A DNA stretch of 64,000 nucleotides, from NCBI RefSeq assembly GCF_030411995.1, contig NZ_JASNRC010000003.1, positions 1 to 64,000 of the forward strand. Direction: 5' to 3'. The position numbers and the translations under genes were made by a program. The notes under the pieces are model-generated. The model made no database searches. It was not told where the DNA came from and was given only the letters and a program-made list of their open reading frames with translations. The stretch comes from Massilia sp. YIM B02769 (GTDB lineage Bacteria; Pseudomonadota; Gammaproteobacteria; Burkholderiales; Burkholderiaceae_D). Positions 39,660 through 47,350 of the stretch are shown piece by piece (position 1 is the first letter of the stretch; each line of letters begins with the position of its first letter).

Positions 39660-41237
39660 ATGAACCCCGCCACCGCCCCTGCCCAGGAACGCCACACGGC
39701 CGAATTCCTGCGCGTGAAGGGGTTGGCCGAGCGCGGCGTCGCCAGCGCCCAGCATAGCCTGGGCTTCATGTACGTGAACGGCCAGGGCGTGCCGCAGGAC
39801 TACGAGCTGGCCGTGGGCTGGTACCGCCTGGCCGCCGCCGCCGGCCTGGAACAGGCCCAGTACAACCTCGGCGTGATGTACCAGAAGGGCCAGGGCGTGG
39901 CCCAGGACCACGGGCAGGCCCTGTACTGGTACGGCTGCGCGGCCGAACAGGGCTACGCGCCGGCCCAGTACAACCTGGGCTGGCTGTATGCCAAGGGGCA
40001 GGGCGCTCCGGCCGACGTGCACAAGGCCCTGCACTGGTTCCGCCAGGCGGCCGAACAGGGCGACGCCGGCGCCCAGCACAACCTGGGCCTGATGTACGAA
40101 GGCGGCAAGGGCATCGCCCCGGACCAGGATGCGGCATGGATGTGGTACCGGCGCGCGGCAGAAAACGGCTATGCGCGCGCCCAGTTCGCGCTTGCCCTGC
40201 GCTACGACAGCGGCCAGGCGGGTTTGGGAACGGAACGCGATCCGGCCCAGGCGCTGGACTGGATGCGCCGCGCCGCCAGCCAGGGCCATGCGCCGGCCCA
40301 GTTCAACCTCGGCCTGCGCTACGACAAGGGCCAGGACGTGCAGCAGGACAGCGCCCAGGCGGTGCATTGGTACACCCGCGCCGCCGAGCAGGGCCACCTG
40401 AGCTCGCAGTTCAACCTGGCGCTGGTCTACGACAGCGGCCATGGCGTGGCGCGCGACGAAGAGGCGGCGCTGAAGTGGTACCGGCTGGCGGCCGAAGGCG
40501 GCCACGCCGGCGCCCAGGACAACCTCGGCCTGCGCTACGAACACGGCCAGGGCCTGGCGCGCGACGCCGGCCTGGCCGCGCACTGGTACCGCAAGGCGGG
40601 CGAGCAGGGCTTGCCGGCGGCGCAATACCACCTCGGCCAGCTGTTCGATGCGGGGCAGGGCGTGGAGCGCGATCCGGAAGCGGCGGCAAGCTGGTTCCTG
40701 AAGGCCGCCGAGCAGGGCCACCTGCGCGCCCAGTTCGACCTCGGCCTGCGCTTCGAGGCCGGCAACGGCGTGCCCCAGGATGCGGCGCGCGCCCTCGACT
40801 GGTACCGGCGCGCCGCCGCGCAGGGTTATGCGCCGGCCCAGCACATGGTCGGCACCCTGCTCGACCGCGAGGAACGGGGCGACCCGCGCGAGGCGGCCGA
40901 GTGGTACCGCAAGGCCGCCGAGCAGGGCCACGCGCTGGCCCAGTTCGCGCTGGCGCTGCGCTACGACAGCGCCCATGGCGTCGAGCGCGACTACGAGGCC
41001 GCCCACTTCTGGTACCTGTGCGCCGCGCGCCAGGGCCATGCGCGCGCCCAGTTCAACCTCGGCGTGATGGCGGCCGCCGGGCAGGGCACCGAGCGCGACC
41101 CGGTCCAGGCCTACGGCTGGCTGCACCGCGCGGCGGCGGGCGGGATTCCGGCGGCGGCGCCTTATCTGAAACGCATCGCGGCGCGCATGGCGCCGGTGCA
41201 GCTGGCGCAGGCGCAGGTGTACACCGAAGGGCCGTAG
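39660..41237 (+). CDS. Sel1-repeat (SLR) protein, 13 repeats
   Basis: A 525-aa protein made almost wholly of 13 Sel1-like repeats of 36-38 residues plus a half repeat. Typical units read GYAPAQYNLGWLYAKGQG followed by a KALHWFRQAAEQ-type helix. No signal peptide or TM segment, so a cytoplasmic alpha-solenoid scaffold is expected. It begins 19 bp after the GGDEF-EAL response regulator. Sel1 proteins often act as adaptors in signalling, so a scaffold role for the kinase/c-di-GMP pair is a reasonable inference. The DNA itself is repetitive, which makes the array prone to expansion or contraction. Confidence 0.9.
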   Translation: MNPATAPAQERHTAEFLRVKGLAERGVASAQHSLGFMYVNGQGVPQDYELAVGWYRLAAAAGLEQAQYNLGVMYQKGQGVAQDHGQALYWYGCAAEQGYAPAQYNLGWLYAKGQGAPADVHKALHWFRQAAEQGDAGAQHNLGLMYEGGKGIAPDQDAAWMWYRRAAENGYARAQFALALRYDSGQAGLGTERDPAQALDWMRRAASQGHAPAQFNLGLRYDKGQDVQQDSAQAVHWYTRAAEQGHLSSQFNLALVYDSGHGVARDEEAALKWYRLAAEGGHAGAQDNLGLRYEHGQGLARDAGLAAHWYRKAGEQGLPAAQYHLGQLFDAGQGVERDPEAAASWFLKAAEQGHLRAQFDLGLRFEAGNGVPQDAARALDWYRRAAAQGYAPAQHMVGTLLDREERGDPREAAEWYRKAAEQGHALAQFALALRYDSAHGVERDYEAAHFWYLCAARQGHARAQFNLGVMAAAGQGTERDPVQAYGWLHRAAAGGIPAAAPYLKRIAARMAPVQLAQAQVYTEGP

Positions 41238-41299
41238 ACTTCCCGACCTGTTGTGCCCCAACCTCATGCGCGCGCCACGCGCAACGCGACTGGTATATA

Positions 41300-41315
41300 C
41301 TGTACATCCATACAG
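41300..41315 (+). promoter_or_regulatory. LexA (SOS) box
   Basis: CTGTACATCCATACAG matches the proteobacterial LexA consensus CTGT-N8-ACAG exactly. It overlaps a -10-like TATATACT at 41294-41301 and lies 15 bp before the start codon of the radical SAM gene. Binding here would block transcription of the repair operon until DNA damage. Confidence 0.85.
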
Positions 41316-41329
41316 CTCCACCTTTCGCG

Positions 41330-42562
41330 ATGGAACTTACCGACAAGCTCGAAATCCTGGCGGATGCCGCCAAGTACGACGCCTCCTGCGCCAGCAGCGG
41401 CGCCCCCAAGCGCGCATCCGACAGCAACGGCGACGGCATCGGCGCCACCACCGGCATGGGCATCTGCCACAGCTACACGCCCGACGGCCGCTGCGTCTCG
41501 CTGCTGAAGATCCTGCTCACCAACTTCTGCGTTTACGACTGCCAGTACTGCGTCAACCGGCGCAGCTCGAACGTGCCGCGCGCCCGTTTCTCGGTCGAGG
41601 AAGTAGTCAAGCTCACCCACGACTTTTACCTGCGCAACTACATCGACGGGCTGTTCCTCAGCTCGGGCATCATCCAGTCCAGCGACTACACGATGGAGCA
41701 GCTGGTCGAGGTGGCGCGCCAGCTGCGCGAAGTGCACAAGTTCCGCGGCTATATCCACCTGAAAACCATTCCCGACGCCGACCCGGCTTTGATCGCCAAG
41801 GCCGGCCGCTATGCCGACCGCCTGTCGGTGAACATCGAGCTGCCCACGCACGACAGCGTCACGCGCCTGGCGCCGGAAAAGAACGTCCACACCATCAAGC
41901 TGGCGATGGGCTCAATCCGTCGCAAGCTCGACGAAAAGGCCGAGGAACCGAAGGCGCCCGCCTTCGCGCCGGCCGGCCAGAGCACGCAGATGATCGTCGG
42001 CGCCGACGCCAGCGACGACCACACCATCCTGAACACGGCCGAAACCCTGTACGGCAGCTATAAACTCAAGCGCGTGTATTACTCGGCCTTCAGCCCGATT
42101 CCGCAGAGTCCGAAGAGCGTGCCGCTGGCGCCGCCGCCGCTGATGCGCGAGCACCGCCTGTACCAGGCCGATTTCCTGCTGCGCGGCTACGGTTTCACGG
42201 CCGGCGAAATCATCCCGCAGTCGGGCAACCTGGCGCTCGACGTCGACCCGAAGCTGGCCTGGGCGCTGGCCAACCGCGAACACTTCCCGATGGACCTGAA
42301 CCGGGCCGACGCCGAGATGATCGCGCGCATTCCCGGCATCGGCCTGCGCAACGCCAAGCGCATCGTCGAGCTGCGCCGCCTGCGCCGGGTGCGCTGGGAA
42401 GACCTGTCGCGCCTGCGCTGCAGCATGAAAAAGGTGGCGCCCTTCGTCATCACGGCCGACTACAAGCCGGCCCAAGGACAGTCCAGTTCCCACCTGCTGA
42501 GGCGCCACCTGGCCGACGCCTCGCAGCAGATGAATTTGTGGCCGGAACTGCAGGCGGCATGA
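41330..42562 (+). CDS. Putative DNA modification/repair radical SAM protein
   Basis: A 410-aa radical SAM enzyme of the family found next to UDG-fused proteins (TIGRFAM rSAM_link_UDG). The [4Fe-4S] motif CVYDCQYC has Cys 67, 71 and 74. Three more Cys lie just before it (20, 46, 55, in DASCASSG, GICHSYT and GRCVSL), possibly for a second cluster. The C-terminal part (about 320-362) has a ComEA-like helix-hairpin-helix: LNRADAEMIARIPGIGLRNA, then KRIVELRRLRRV. That suggests DNA binding. The substrate is unknown. It overlaps the UdgX gene by ATGA and is preceded by a LexA box. No clear ribosome-binding site at the ATG 41330. Confidence 0.9.
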   Translation: MELTDKLEILADAAKYDASCASSGAPKRASDSNGDGIGATTGMGICHSYTPDGRCVSLLKILLTNFCVYDCQYCVNRRSSNVPRARFSVEEVVKLTHDFYLRNYIDGLFLSSGIIQSSDYTMEQLVEVARQLREVHKFRGYIHLKTIPDADPALIAKAGRYADRLSVNIELPTHDSVTRLAPEKNVHTIKLAMGSIRRKLDEKAEEPKAPAFAPAGQSTQMIVGADASDDHTILNTAETLYGSYKLKRVYYSAFSPIPQSPKSVPLAPPPLMREHRLYQADFLLRGYGFTAGEIIPQSGNLALDVDPKLAWALANREHFPMDLNRADAEMIARIPGIGLRNAKRIVELRRLRRVRWEDLSRLRCSMKKVAPFVITADYKPAQGQSSSHLLRRHLADASQQMNLWPELQAA

Positions 42563-44037
42563 GCGCGGCCGCAGCGCTCGCCGCCGGCCAGCCGCTGCTG
42601 GTATCGCACTTCGCCGAGTGGCGCGAAGCGGCGCGCGATTTGCTGGTCCATGCCGTTCCGCCCGAACTCGTCACCTGGAGCCAGCCCGGCGCCGTCGACC
42701 TGTTCTCGGGTGCGCCGGCGCCGGCCGAGCCTGCGCATAATGCTTCCATCCGTCTGGATCAGGCCCGACCCGCGCCGCATGTGCCGCGCTCGCTGATGGA
42801 CATGCTGCAGACCGCGGCCTGCTGCCGCATGCCGGACCGCTGGGCTTTCCTGTACCGCGTGATCTGGCGCTGGACCCAGGGCGAGCACGACGTGCAGTCC
42901 GCCGCCGACGCCGACGGCGCGCGCCTGCACGCGATGGTGAAAGCGGTGCACCGCGAGGAGCACGACATGCATGCCTACATCCGTTTCCGCGAACGTCCCG
43001 AAGCCGCCGGGCCGCCGCGTTTCGTCGCCTGGTTCGAGCCGCGCCACGACGTGCTGCCCCAGGTGGCCGAACACTTCGTCAGCCGCATGGGCAAGGTCAG
43101 CTGGATGATCGCCACGCCCGACGCCAGCGTGCTGTGGGACGGCGCCACCCTGCACAACACGGGGCCGCTGATGAGCAGCGCGGCCGATCTCGACGACGCC
43201 GGCGAAGCGCTCTGGCTCACCTATTACCGCAGCATCTTCAACCCGGCGCGCCTGAACACCCAGGTCATGCAAAGCCACATCCCCTCGCGCTTCTGGAAGA
43301 ACCTGCCGGAAGGCGCGATCGTGCCGCAGATGGTGACGAATGCGGCGCTGGGCGAACGCCGCACCGGCCAGGCCCAGGCGGTGGGCCGCAAGGGCGGCGC
43401 CACCATCCCCATCGCCCCGGCCGACGCCCAGCCCGAGCGCCAGCAACCGTCCAAGCTGGACGAATGCCGGCGCTGCGAGCTGTGGCAGTACGCCACCCAG
43501 GCCGTGCCCGGCGAGGGGCCGAAGCGTTCGCAGATCATGCTGGTCGGCGAGCAGCCGGGCGACCAGGAAGACCTGGCCGGCCACGCCTTTGTCGGGCCGG
43601 CCGGCAAGCTGCTCGATAAAGTGTTCGATGCCGCCGGCGTCGCGCGCCGGGAGCTGTACCTGACCAACGCCGTGAAGCACTTCAAATGGGAACCGCGCGG
43701 CAAGCGCCGCCTGCACAAGACCCCGGCCCAGCGCGAAGTCGAGGCTTGCCACTACTGGCTGGAGAAGGAGCTGGCGGCGGTGAAGCCGAAGGTGATCGTG
43801 GCGCTCGGCAGCACGGCGCTGAAGTCGGTGCTGGGCACGGGGAACGTGACGCTGAAGGACACGCTGGGCAAGCCGATCCGGCACGACGGCAGGTGGGTGG
43901 TGACGGTCTACCACCCCTCGTACATCCTGCGCGTGCCCGACGAGAATGCGAAGCAGCAGGCGTTCAAGGTGATGGTCGATGGCCTGAAGCTGGCGCAGGA
44001 ACTGCTGGAGCGCCCGCCGGAAGAACCGCCGGCGTAG
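42559..44037 (+). CDS. DUF4130 domain fused to UdgX-type uracil-DNA glycosylase
   Basis: A 492-aa fusion. The N-terminal half (about 75-260) is DUF4130, a partner of radical SAM proteins in DNA metabolism (VKAVHREEHDMHAYIRFRER, FVAWFEPRHDVLPQVAEHF). The C-terminal half (about 298-485) is a family-4-like uracil-DNA glycosylase with motif GEQPGDQED (330-338) and HPSYILR (452-458). The UdgX-specific loop KRRLH lies at 382-386. Cluster ligands seen are Cys 303, 306 and 397; the fourth position seems to be His 374 (VKHFKW). In mycobacterial UdgX the His of KRRIH attacks the sugar and traps the enzyme covalently on DNA; H386 is its counterpart. Cotranscribed with the radical SAM gene. Confidence 0.92.
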   Translation: MSAAAALAAGQPLLVSHFAEWREAARDLLVHAVPPELVTWSQPGAVDLFSGAPAPAEPAHNASIRLDQARPAPHVPRSLMDMLQTAACCRMPDRWAFLYRVIWRWTQGEHDVQSAADADGARLHAMVKAVHREEHDMHAYIRFRERPEAAGPPRFVAWFEPRHDVLPQVAEHFVSRMGKVSWMIATPDASVLWDGATLHNTGPLMSSAADLDDAGEALWLTYYRSIFNPARLNTQVMQSHIPSRFWKNLPEGAIVPQMVTNAALGERRTGQAQAVGRKGGATIPIAPADAQPERQQPSKLDECRRCELWQYATQAVPGEGPKRSQIMLVGEQPGDQEDLAGHAFVGPAGKLLDKVFDAAGVARRELYLTNAVKHFKWEPRGKRRLHKTPAQREVEACHYWLEKELAAVKPKVIVALGSTALKSVLGTGNVTLKDTLGKPIRHDGRWVVTVYHPSYILRVPDENAKQQAFKVMVDGLKLAQELLERPPEEPPA

Positions 44038-44060
44038 AGCGTGTGAAGAAATCGTCAGCT

Positions 44061-44133
44061 CGTAGGGTGGGTTCTCGAACCCACCGCATGATTATCCGGC
44101 GCAGCATCGGTGGGTACGAGTACCCACCCTACG
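44061..44133. repeat. GTAG-type REP pair (BIME)
   Basis: Outward-facing pair: GTAG plus GGTGGGTTC-TC-GAACCCACC at the left and, inverted, GTAG plus GGTGGGTAC-TC-GTACCCACC at the right, 23 bp apart. The right GTAG supplies the TAG stop codon of the flgT-like gene (44129-44131). It lies between the convergent UdgX and flgT-like genes and may act as a bidirectional 3' hairpin. Confidence 0.88.
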
Positions 44134-45331
44134 GCCCCACCGCCACGTCGAAGCGCACGAGGTCCCCGGCACTGACCTGCTTCGCCGCCGATGCCGGCTC
44201 GATCTTCCCGATCGCAAACCCCGGCTGCACCTGCACGATCGACACGGTGCCGAGCGGCGCTTCCACCGTCCCCAGCGGCACCAGCGGATCGTTGCCATAC
44301 ACCTGCTGGCGCGCGTCCGAGCGGTACAGCACCAGCTGGTCGCCCGGCGTCACCGACGAGGTGCTGCCGGCATCGATGAAGATCCGCTCGCCCTGCACCT
44401 GCACCACCTTGGCCATGAAGGGCAGCGGCGCGATGTCCTGGGCGATCTGGGCGATCCCCTCGTCGAGCGCACGCAGGATGGCGCCGCCAAAAGGCGTGGC
44501 CGCGAAGCTGGCGCTGCCGAAAGGCTTGTCGCGGCCGATGCGGCGTTCGCCCACGCCCTCGGCCACCACGGTACGGCGCGCCACCAGCGCCCCGCTCAAA
44601 CCGTCGTGCACGTAGAAGGCGATCTCGATGCGGCGCGCATCCTTCTTGAGCAGGCCGTAATAGGCCGGCTTGCCGAAATTGCCGGCATCGACGATCTCGC
44701 CCGAGATCACGAACTGGCTCTCGTAGAGGGCGGCAAGGCGGCGCACCGCGGCGGTGTCGGATGCCGGCCCGACCGTGCCCGGCGAAATCACGTACGGGCT
44801 GTCCTTGCCGAGGAACTTGCCGGTCTCGCTCATGCGGCGCAGTAGTTCCTGGGGCAGGCGGGTGGCGATGTTGTCGATGTCGTCGAGCTGGGGCGAGCGG
44901 CGCACGTGGAAAGGCGTGACGACGATCTTCTTGCGGTAGGCGAGATTGACGTTGCCGCGCGGGCGCGCTTCTTCTTCCTTGACGGCCACGCGCACGTGCA
45001 GCAGCTGGCCGGTCTGCCATTCGCGCACGATCTTGTAGTTGTCGAATTCGGCGCCCGGCTGGACGCGGCTGCTGTCCAGGGTCTTGCCCGCTGGTTTGGT
45101 GCCGCCGGCGCTGGCGACGTCGACGCGGGCCGCGCTGCGCAGGCCCAACTGTTCGAGGGCGTCGCGGATCGCCAACTGGCGCGCACGCGCCGTGCCGCCT
45201 TCGTCGATCAGGGCGACGCCTTCGGCTTCGGCCGGGGCGGCCTGGGCAGGAGCATGGAATGCAAACAGCAGCGCCAGTAGCAGCGCCAACGCAGCGCTGC
45301 CGAGCAGGCGGGATGCCTTATTGCTGGGCAT
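44129..45331 (-). CDS. FlgT-like flagella assembly protein
   Basis: A 400-aa exported protein (signal peptide GSAALALLLALLFAFHAPAQA) that resembles FlgT, the H-ring protein of the Vibrio sodium-driven flagellum. An N-terminal LPP20-like domain (RQLAIRDALEQLGLRSAARV) is followed by a middle domain (KKIVVTPFHVRRSPQLDDID, YESQFVISGEIVDAGNFG). The C-terminal beta domain has QGERIFIDAGSTSSVTPGDQ. The adjacent FlgP-like lipoprotein strengthens the call. The ATG at 45331 overlaps the end of the FlgP-like gene by 14 bp. The stop codon is formed by the terminal GTAG of a REP element. Confidence 0.78.
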   Translation of the reverse strand: MPSNKASRLLGSAALALLLALLFAFHAPAQAAPAEAEGVALIDEGGTARARQLAIRDALEQLGLRSAARVDVASAGGTKPAGKTLDSSRVQPGAEFDNYKIVREWQTGQLLHVRVAVKEEEARPRGNVNLAYRKKIVVTPFHVRRSPQLDDIDNIATRLPQELLRRMSETGKFLGKDSPYVISPGTVGPASDTAAVRRLAALYESQFVISGEIVDAGNFGKPAYYGLLKKDARRIEIAFYVHDGLSGALVARRTVVAEGVGERRIGRDKPFGSASFAATPFGGAILRALDEGIAQIAQDIAPLPFMAKVVQVQGERIFIDAGSTSSVTPGDQLVLYRSDARQQVYGNDPLVPLGTVEAPLGTVSIVQVQPGFAIGKIEPASAAKQVSAGDLVRFDVAVGP

Positions 45332-45878
45332 GGTAGAACGACGCGCCGTAAGCAGCGCCGGGACCGGCGTTGCCCACCAGGCTGCGGGCGTTCCTGGCCA
45401 CGGCGGGCTGGGCGGAAGCGTGTTCCTGGGCTGGGGCCTGCATCTGCGGTGCATTGGTGTCGAAATCCATCTCCACGGTGGTCTCGTAGCTGCCGTCCTC
45501 GCGCTGGGCGACATTGGTCACGCGCGCGCCACGGATGAAAGCGTCAATATACACCTTGAAACTGTCGTCCTTCAGGGCCAGCGAGCCAACCGTGCTGCCG
45601 CCTTCGACGCGCACGCCATACACCTGCTCGGCCATGGCGCGGTAGGCGTCCAGACGCGCGGCGCGCATGGCCAGCAGTTTGCGCTGGGCCGGCGAGATGC
45701 GGTCGCATTCGCCCTGGCAAAGGGTGGTGTTGACCGCACCGTAGCCGGTGGCGGTCAGGGTGACGATGGCGGGCGCGGCGTGGGCTGCCGGCTGTGGCGC
45801 CCGGGTGGGCATGCGCACCGTGCCGCATGCGGTCAGCAGCGTGGAAGCGGCGAGGGCGAGAGCAACGACGAATTTCAT
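45318..45878 (-). CDS. FlgP-like LPP20-family lipoprotein
   Basis: A 186-aa predicted lipoprotein with lipobox LLTAC (Cys about 18) followed by GTVRMPT. The mature part has the LPP20 pattern QRKLLAMRAARLDAYRAMAE and QVYGVRVEGGSTVGSLALKD, and the strand YETTVEMDFDTNA. FlgP proteins stabilise the flagellar basal body in Vibrio and Campylobacter. It is encoded just ahead of the FlgT-like gene, as in Vibrio flgOPT loci. No other flagellar genes are in the window, so the flagellar role is inferred. Confidence 0.75.
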   Translation of the reverse strand: MKFVVALALAASTLLTACGTVRMPTRAPQPAAHAAPAIVTLTATGYGAVNTTLCQGECDRISPAQRKLLAMRAARLDAYRAMAEQVYGVRVEGGSTVGSLALKDDSFKVYIDAFIRGARVTNVAQREDGSYETTVEMDFDTNAPQMQAPAQEHASAQPAVARNARSLVGNAGPGAAYGASFYHAQQ

Positions 45879-46068
45879 GTCAGGTCCGTAGAGTGTTCGG
45901 TGCGCGTCGAGCGCGCTGTCTTCATGGGTAACGGATGCGCTCGCCGTATCTTGATGGCGTTGGGAAATATTTGTACCGAAAAGTCGCAAAATCGGTCATG
46001 ACTCGACCATCCGAGACGATTCCTGATCAAGCTGGCATCGGAAGAGATATCAACTATGCATATGCTTC
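45879..46068. other. Divergent intergenic region flgP-like / TraB-like
   Basis: AT-rich spacer between two divergent genes. I looked for a FliA (sigma-28) promoter before the FlgP-like gene and did not find a convincing TAAA-N15-GCCGATAA. Apart from the candidate promoter at 46069-46096, no defensible element is seen. Confidence 0.35.
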
Positions 46069-46096
46069 TTGTAACATCTTGTTTCTTGCTTATATC
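46069..46096 (+). promoter_or_regulatory. Candidate promoter of the TraB/GumN-like gene
   Basis: TTGTAA (46069-46074), 16-bp spacer, TATATC (46091-46096) in an AT-rich stretch 46 bp before the start codon. Each box matches the consensus at four positions. Plausible but unproven. Confidence 0.4.
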
Positions 46097-46141
46097 CCTT
46101 GATCGCATGACAATGCCTTCAGTCAACTCAAGAGGGATGTC

Positions 46142-47176
46142 ATGTTCAAACGCGCTTTACCCGCCCTGACCCTGTGTTTCCTGACCTTGCCGGCGCTGGC
46201 CCAGACCGCGCCGGTGGCCGACGCGCCAACACCCGCCGCCGATACCGCGCCGGCCGCTGAAGCGGGAGAGCCGCTGCCGCAGACCGTCCTGGTGTCGGGC
46301 CAGCGTCCCGGGCCCGGCTTGTGGAAGGTATCGAAAGGCGAGCATGTGATGTGGGTGTTCGGCGCCTACGATTCCCTGCCCAAGAGCATCGAATGGCGCT
46401 CGCGGGATGCCGAGCGCAAGATCGCGCAGTCGCAGGAATACCTGGGCGGACCGGGAATGGGCGTTGGCGTCGGCTGGAGCGCCGTGACCGCCTTGCCCTT
46501 CATGGTCGGCTTCAAGAAGAATCCCGACGGCGTCACCCTGAAGGACTTGCTGACGCCCGAGATGTATGCGCGCTGGGAGCCGTTGAAACAGAAATATTTC
46601 GCCAAGGACGACGACATCGAGCGCGAGCGCCCGGTGTTCGTGGCCCAGGAACTGTATCGCCGGGCGATGGCCGAGGCCGGCCTGGCCAGGGGGCCGGAGC
46701 CGCGTGAAGTGCTGGGCAAGCTGGCCGAGAAGCACAACATCAAGTTCACCCCGACGCGGGTCCAGGTCCAGGTGAAGGAGCCGGTCAAGACGGTGCGCGA
46801 GTTCAAGAAGGCCGTGATGGAAGATGTCCCTTGCCTGGTTGCCACCATGAACAGCCTGGGGGCCGAGGTCGAGGCGATCCGCGTCCGTGCGAATGCCTGG
46901 GCCGTCGGCGAGCTCGACGCCATCGAAAAACTGAATTTCGACGAGCGCGAAACCGCCTGCACCAACGCTTTCCTCAGCAGCGCGATCACCAGGCTGCAGC
47001 CGGAAATCCTCACGGCGAAACAACGTTCCATGGACAACTGGATGGCCGCGGCCGAGAAAGCGCTGGAGAACAACACCAGCACCTTTACCGTATTGAGTAT
47101 GCGCGAAGTCCTCTCGCCGCAAGGCGCGCTGGCGAAACTAAAGGCAAAAGGCTATACGGTCGAGAAGCCGAACTGA
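46142..47176 (+). CDS. TraB/GumN-family protein, likely without the catalytic His
   Basis: A 344-aa exported protein (signal peptide ALPALTLCFLTLPALAQ) with a Pro/Ala-rich linker. The first domain segment, GLWKVSKGEHVMWVFGAYDS, matches the TraB/GumN/Tiki opening, but the usual GTxH metal-binding His is replaced: the sequence reads GAYD. Several Cys are present in the second half (EDVPCLVATM, ETACTNAF). GAGGG lies before the ATG. Related proteins occur in Xanthomonas gum clusters and in Massilia; the function is not established. The metalloprotease activity of Tiki relatives is doubtful here. Confidence 0.75.
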   Translation: MFKRALPALTLCFLTLPALAQTAPVADAPTPAADTAPAAEAGEPLPQTVLVSGQRPGPGLWKVSKGEHVMWVFGAYDSLPKSIEWRSRDAERKIAQSQEYLGGPGMGVGVGWSAVTALPFMVGFKKNPDGVTLKDLLTPEMYARWEPLKQKYFAKDDDIERERPVFVAQELYRRAMAEAGLARGPEPREVLGKLAEKHNIKFTPTRVQVQVKEPVKTVREFKKAVMEDVPCLVATMNSLGAEVEAIRVRANAWAVGELDAIEKLNFDERETACTNAFLSSAITRLQPEILTAKQRSMDNWMAAAEKALENNTSTFTVLSMREVLSPQGALAKLKAKGYTVEKPN

Positions 47177-47350
47177 GCGGCTTCCTGGCAGGCGGGCGTA
47201 ATGTGGGCCGATGCTGTGGCCGATCCGCCGCGCGCACGCCTGCCGTGCACTGAAATTATTGCTATTGCGATATTATTGCTGTGGCTGCCAGGCGGGTAGA
47301 TGTTCGCCGAGGCCGCGTCCACGACATATTCAGTGTAAAAGGCCAGAGCA

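Noticed and set aside
45879..46141. FliA (sigma-28) promoter for the FlgP/FlgT-like genes
   Set aside because: No TAAA-N15-GCCGATAA-like match on the minus strand.
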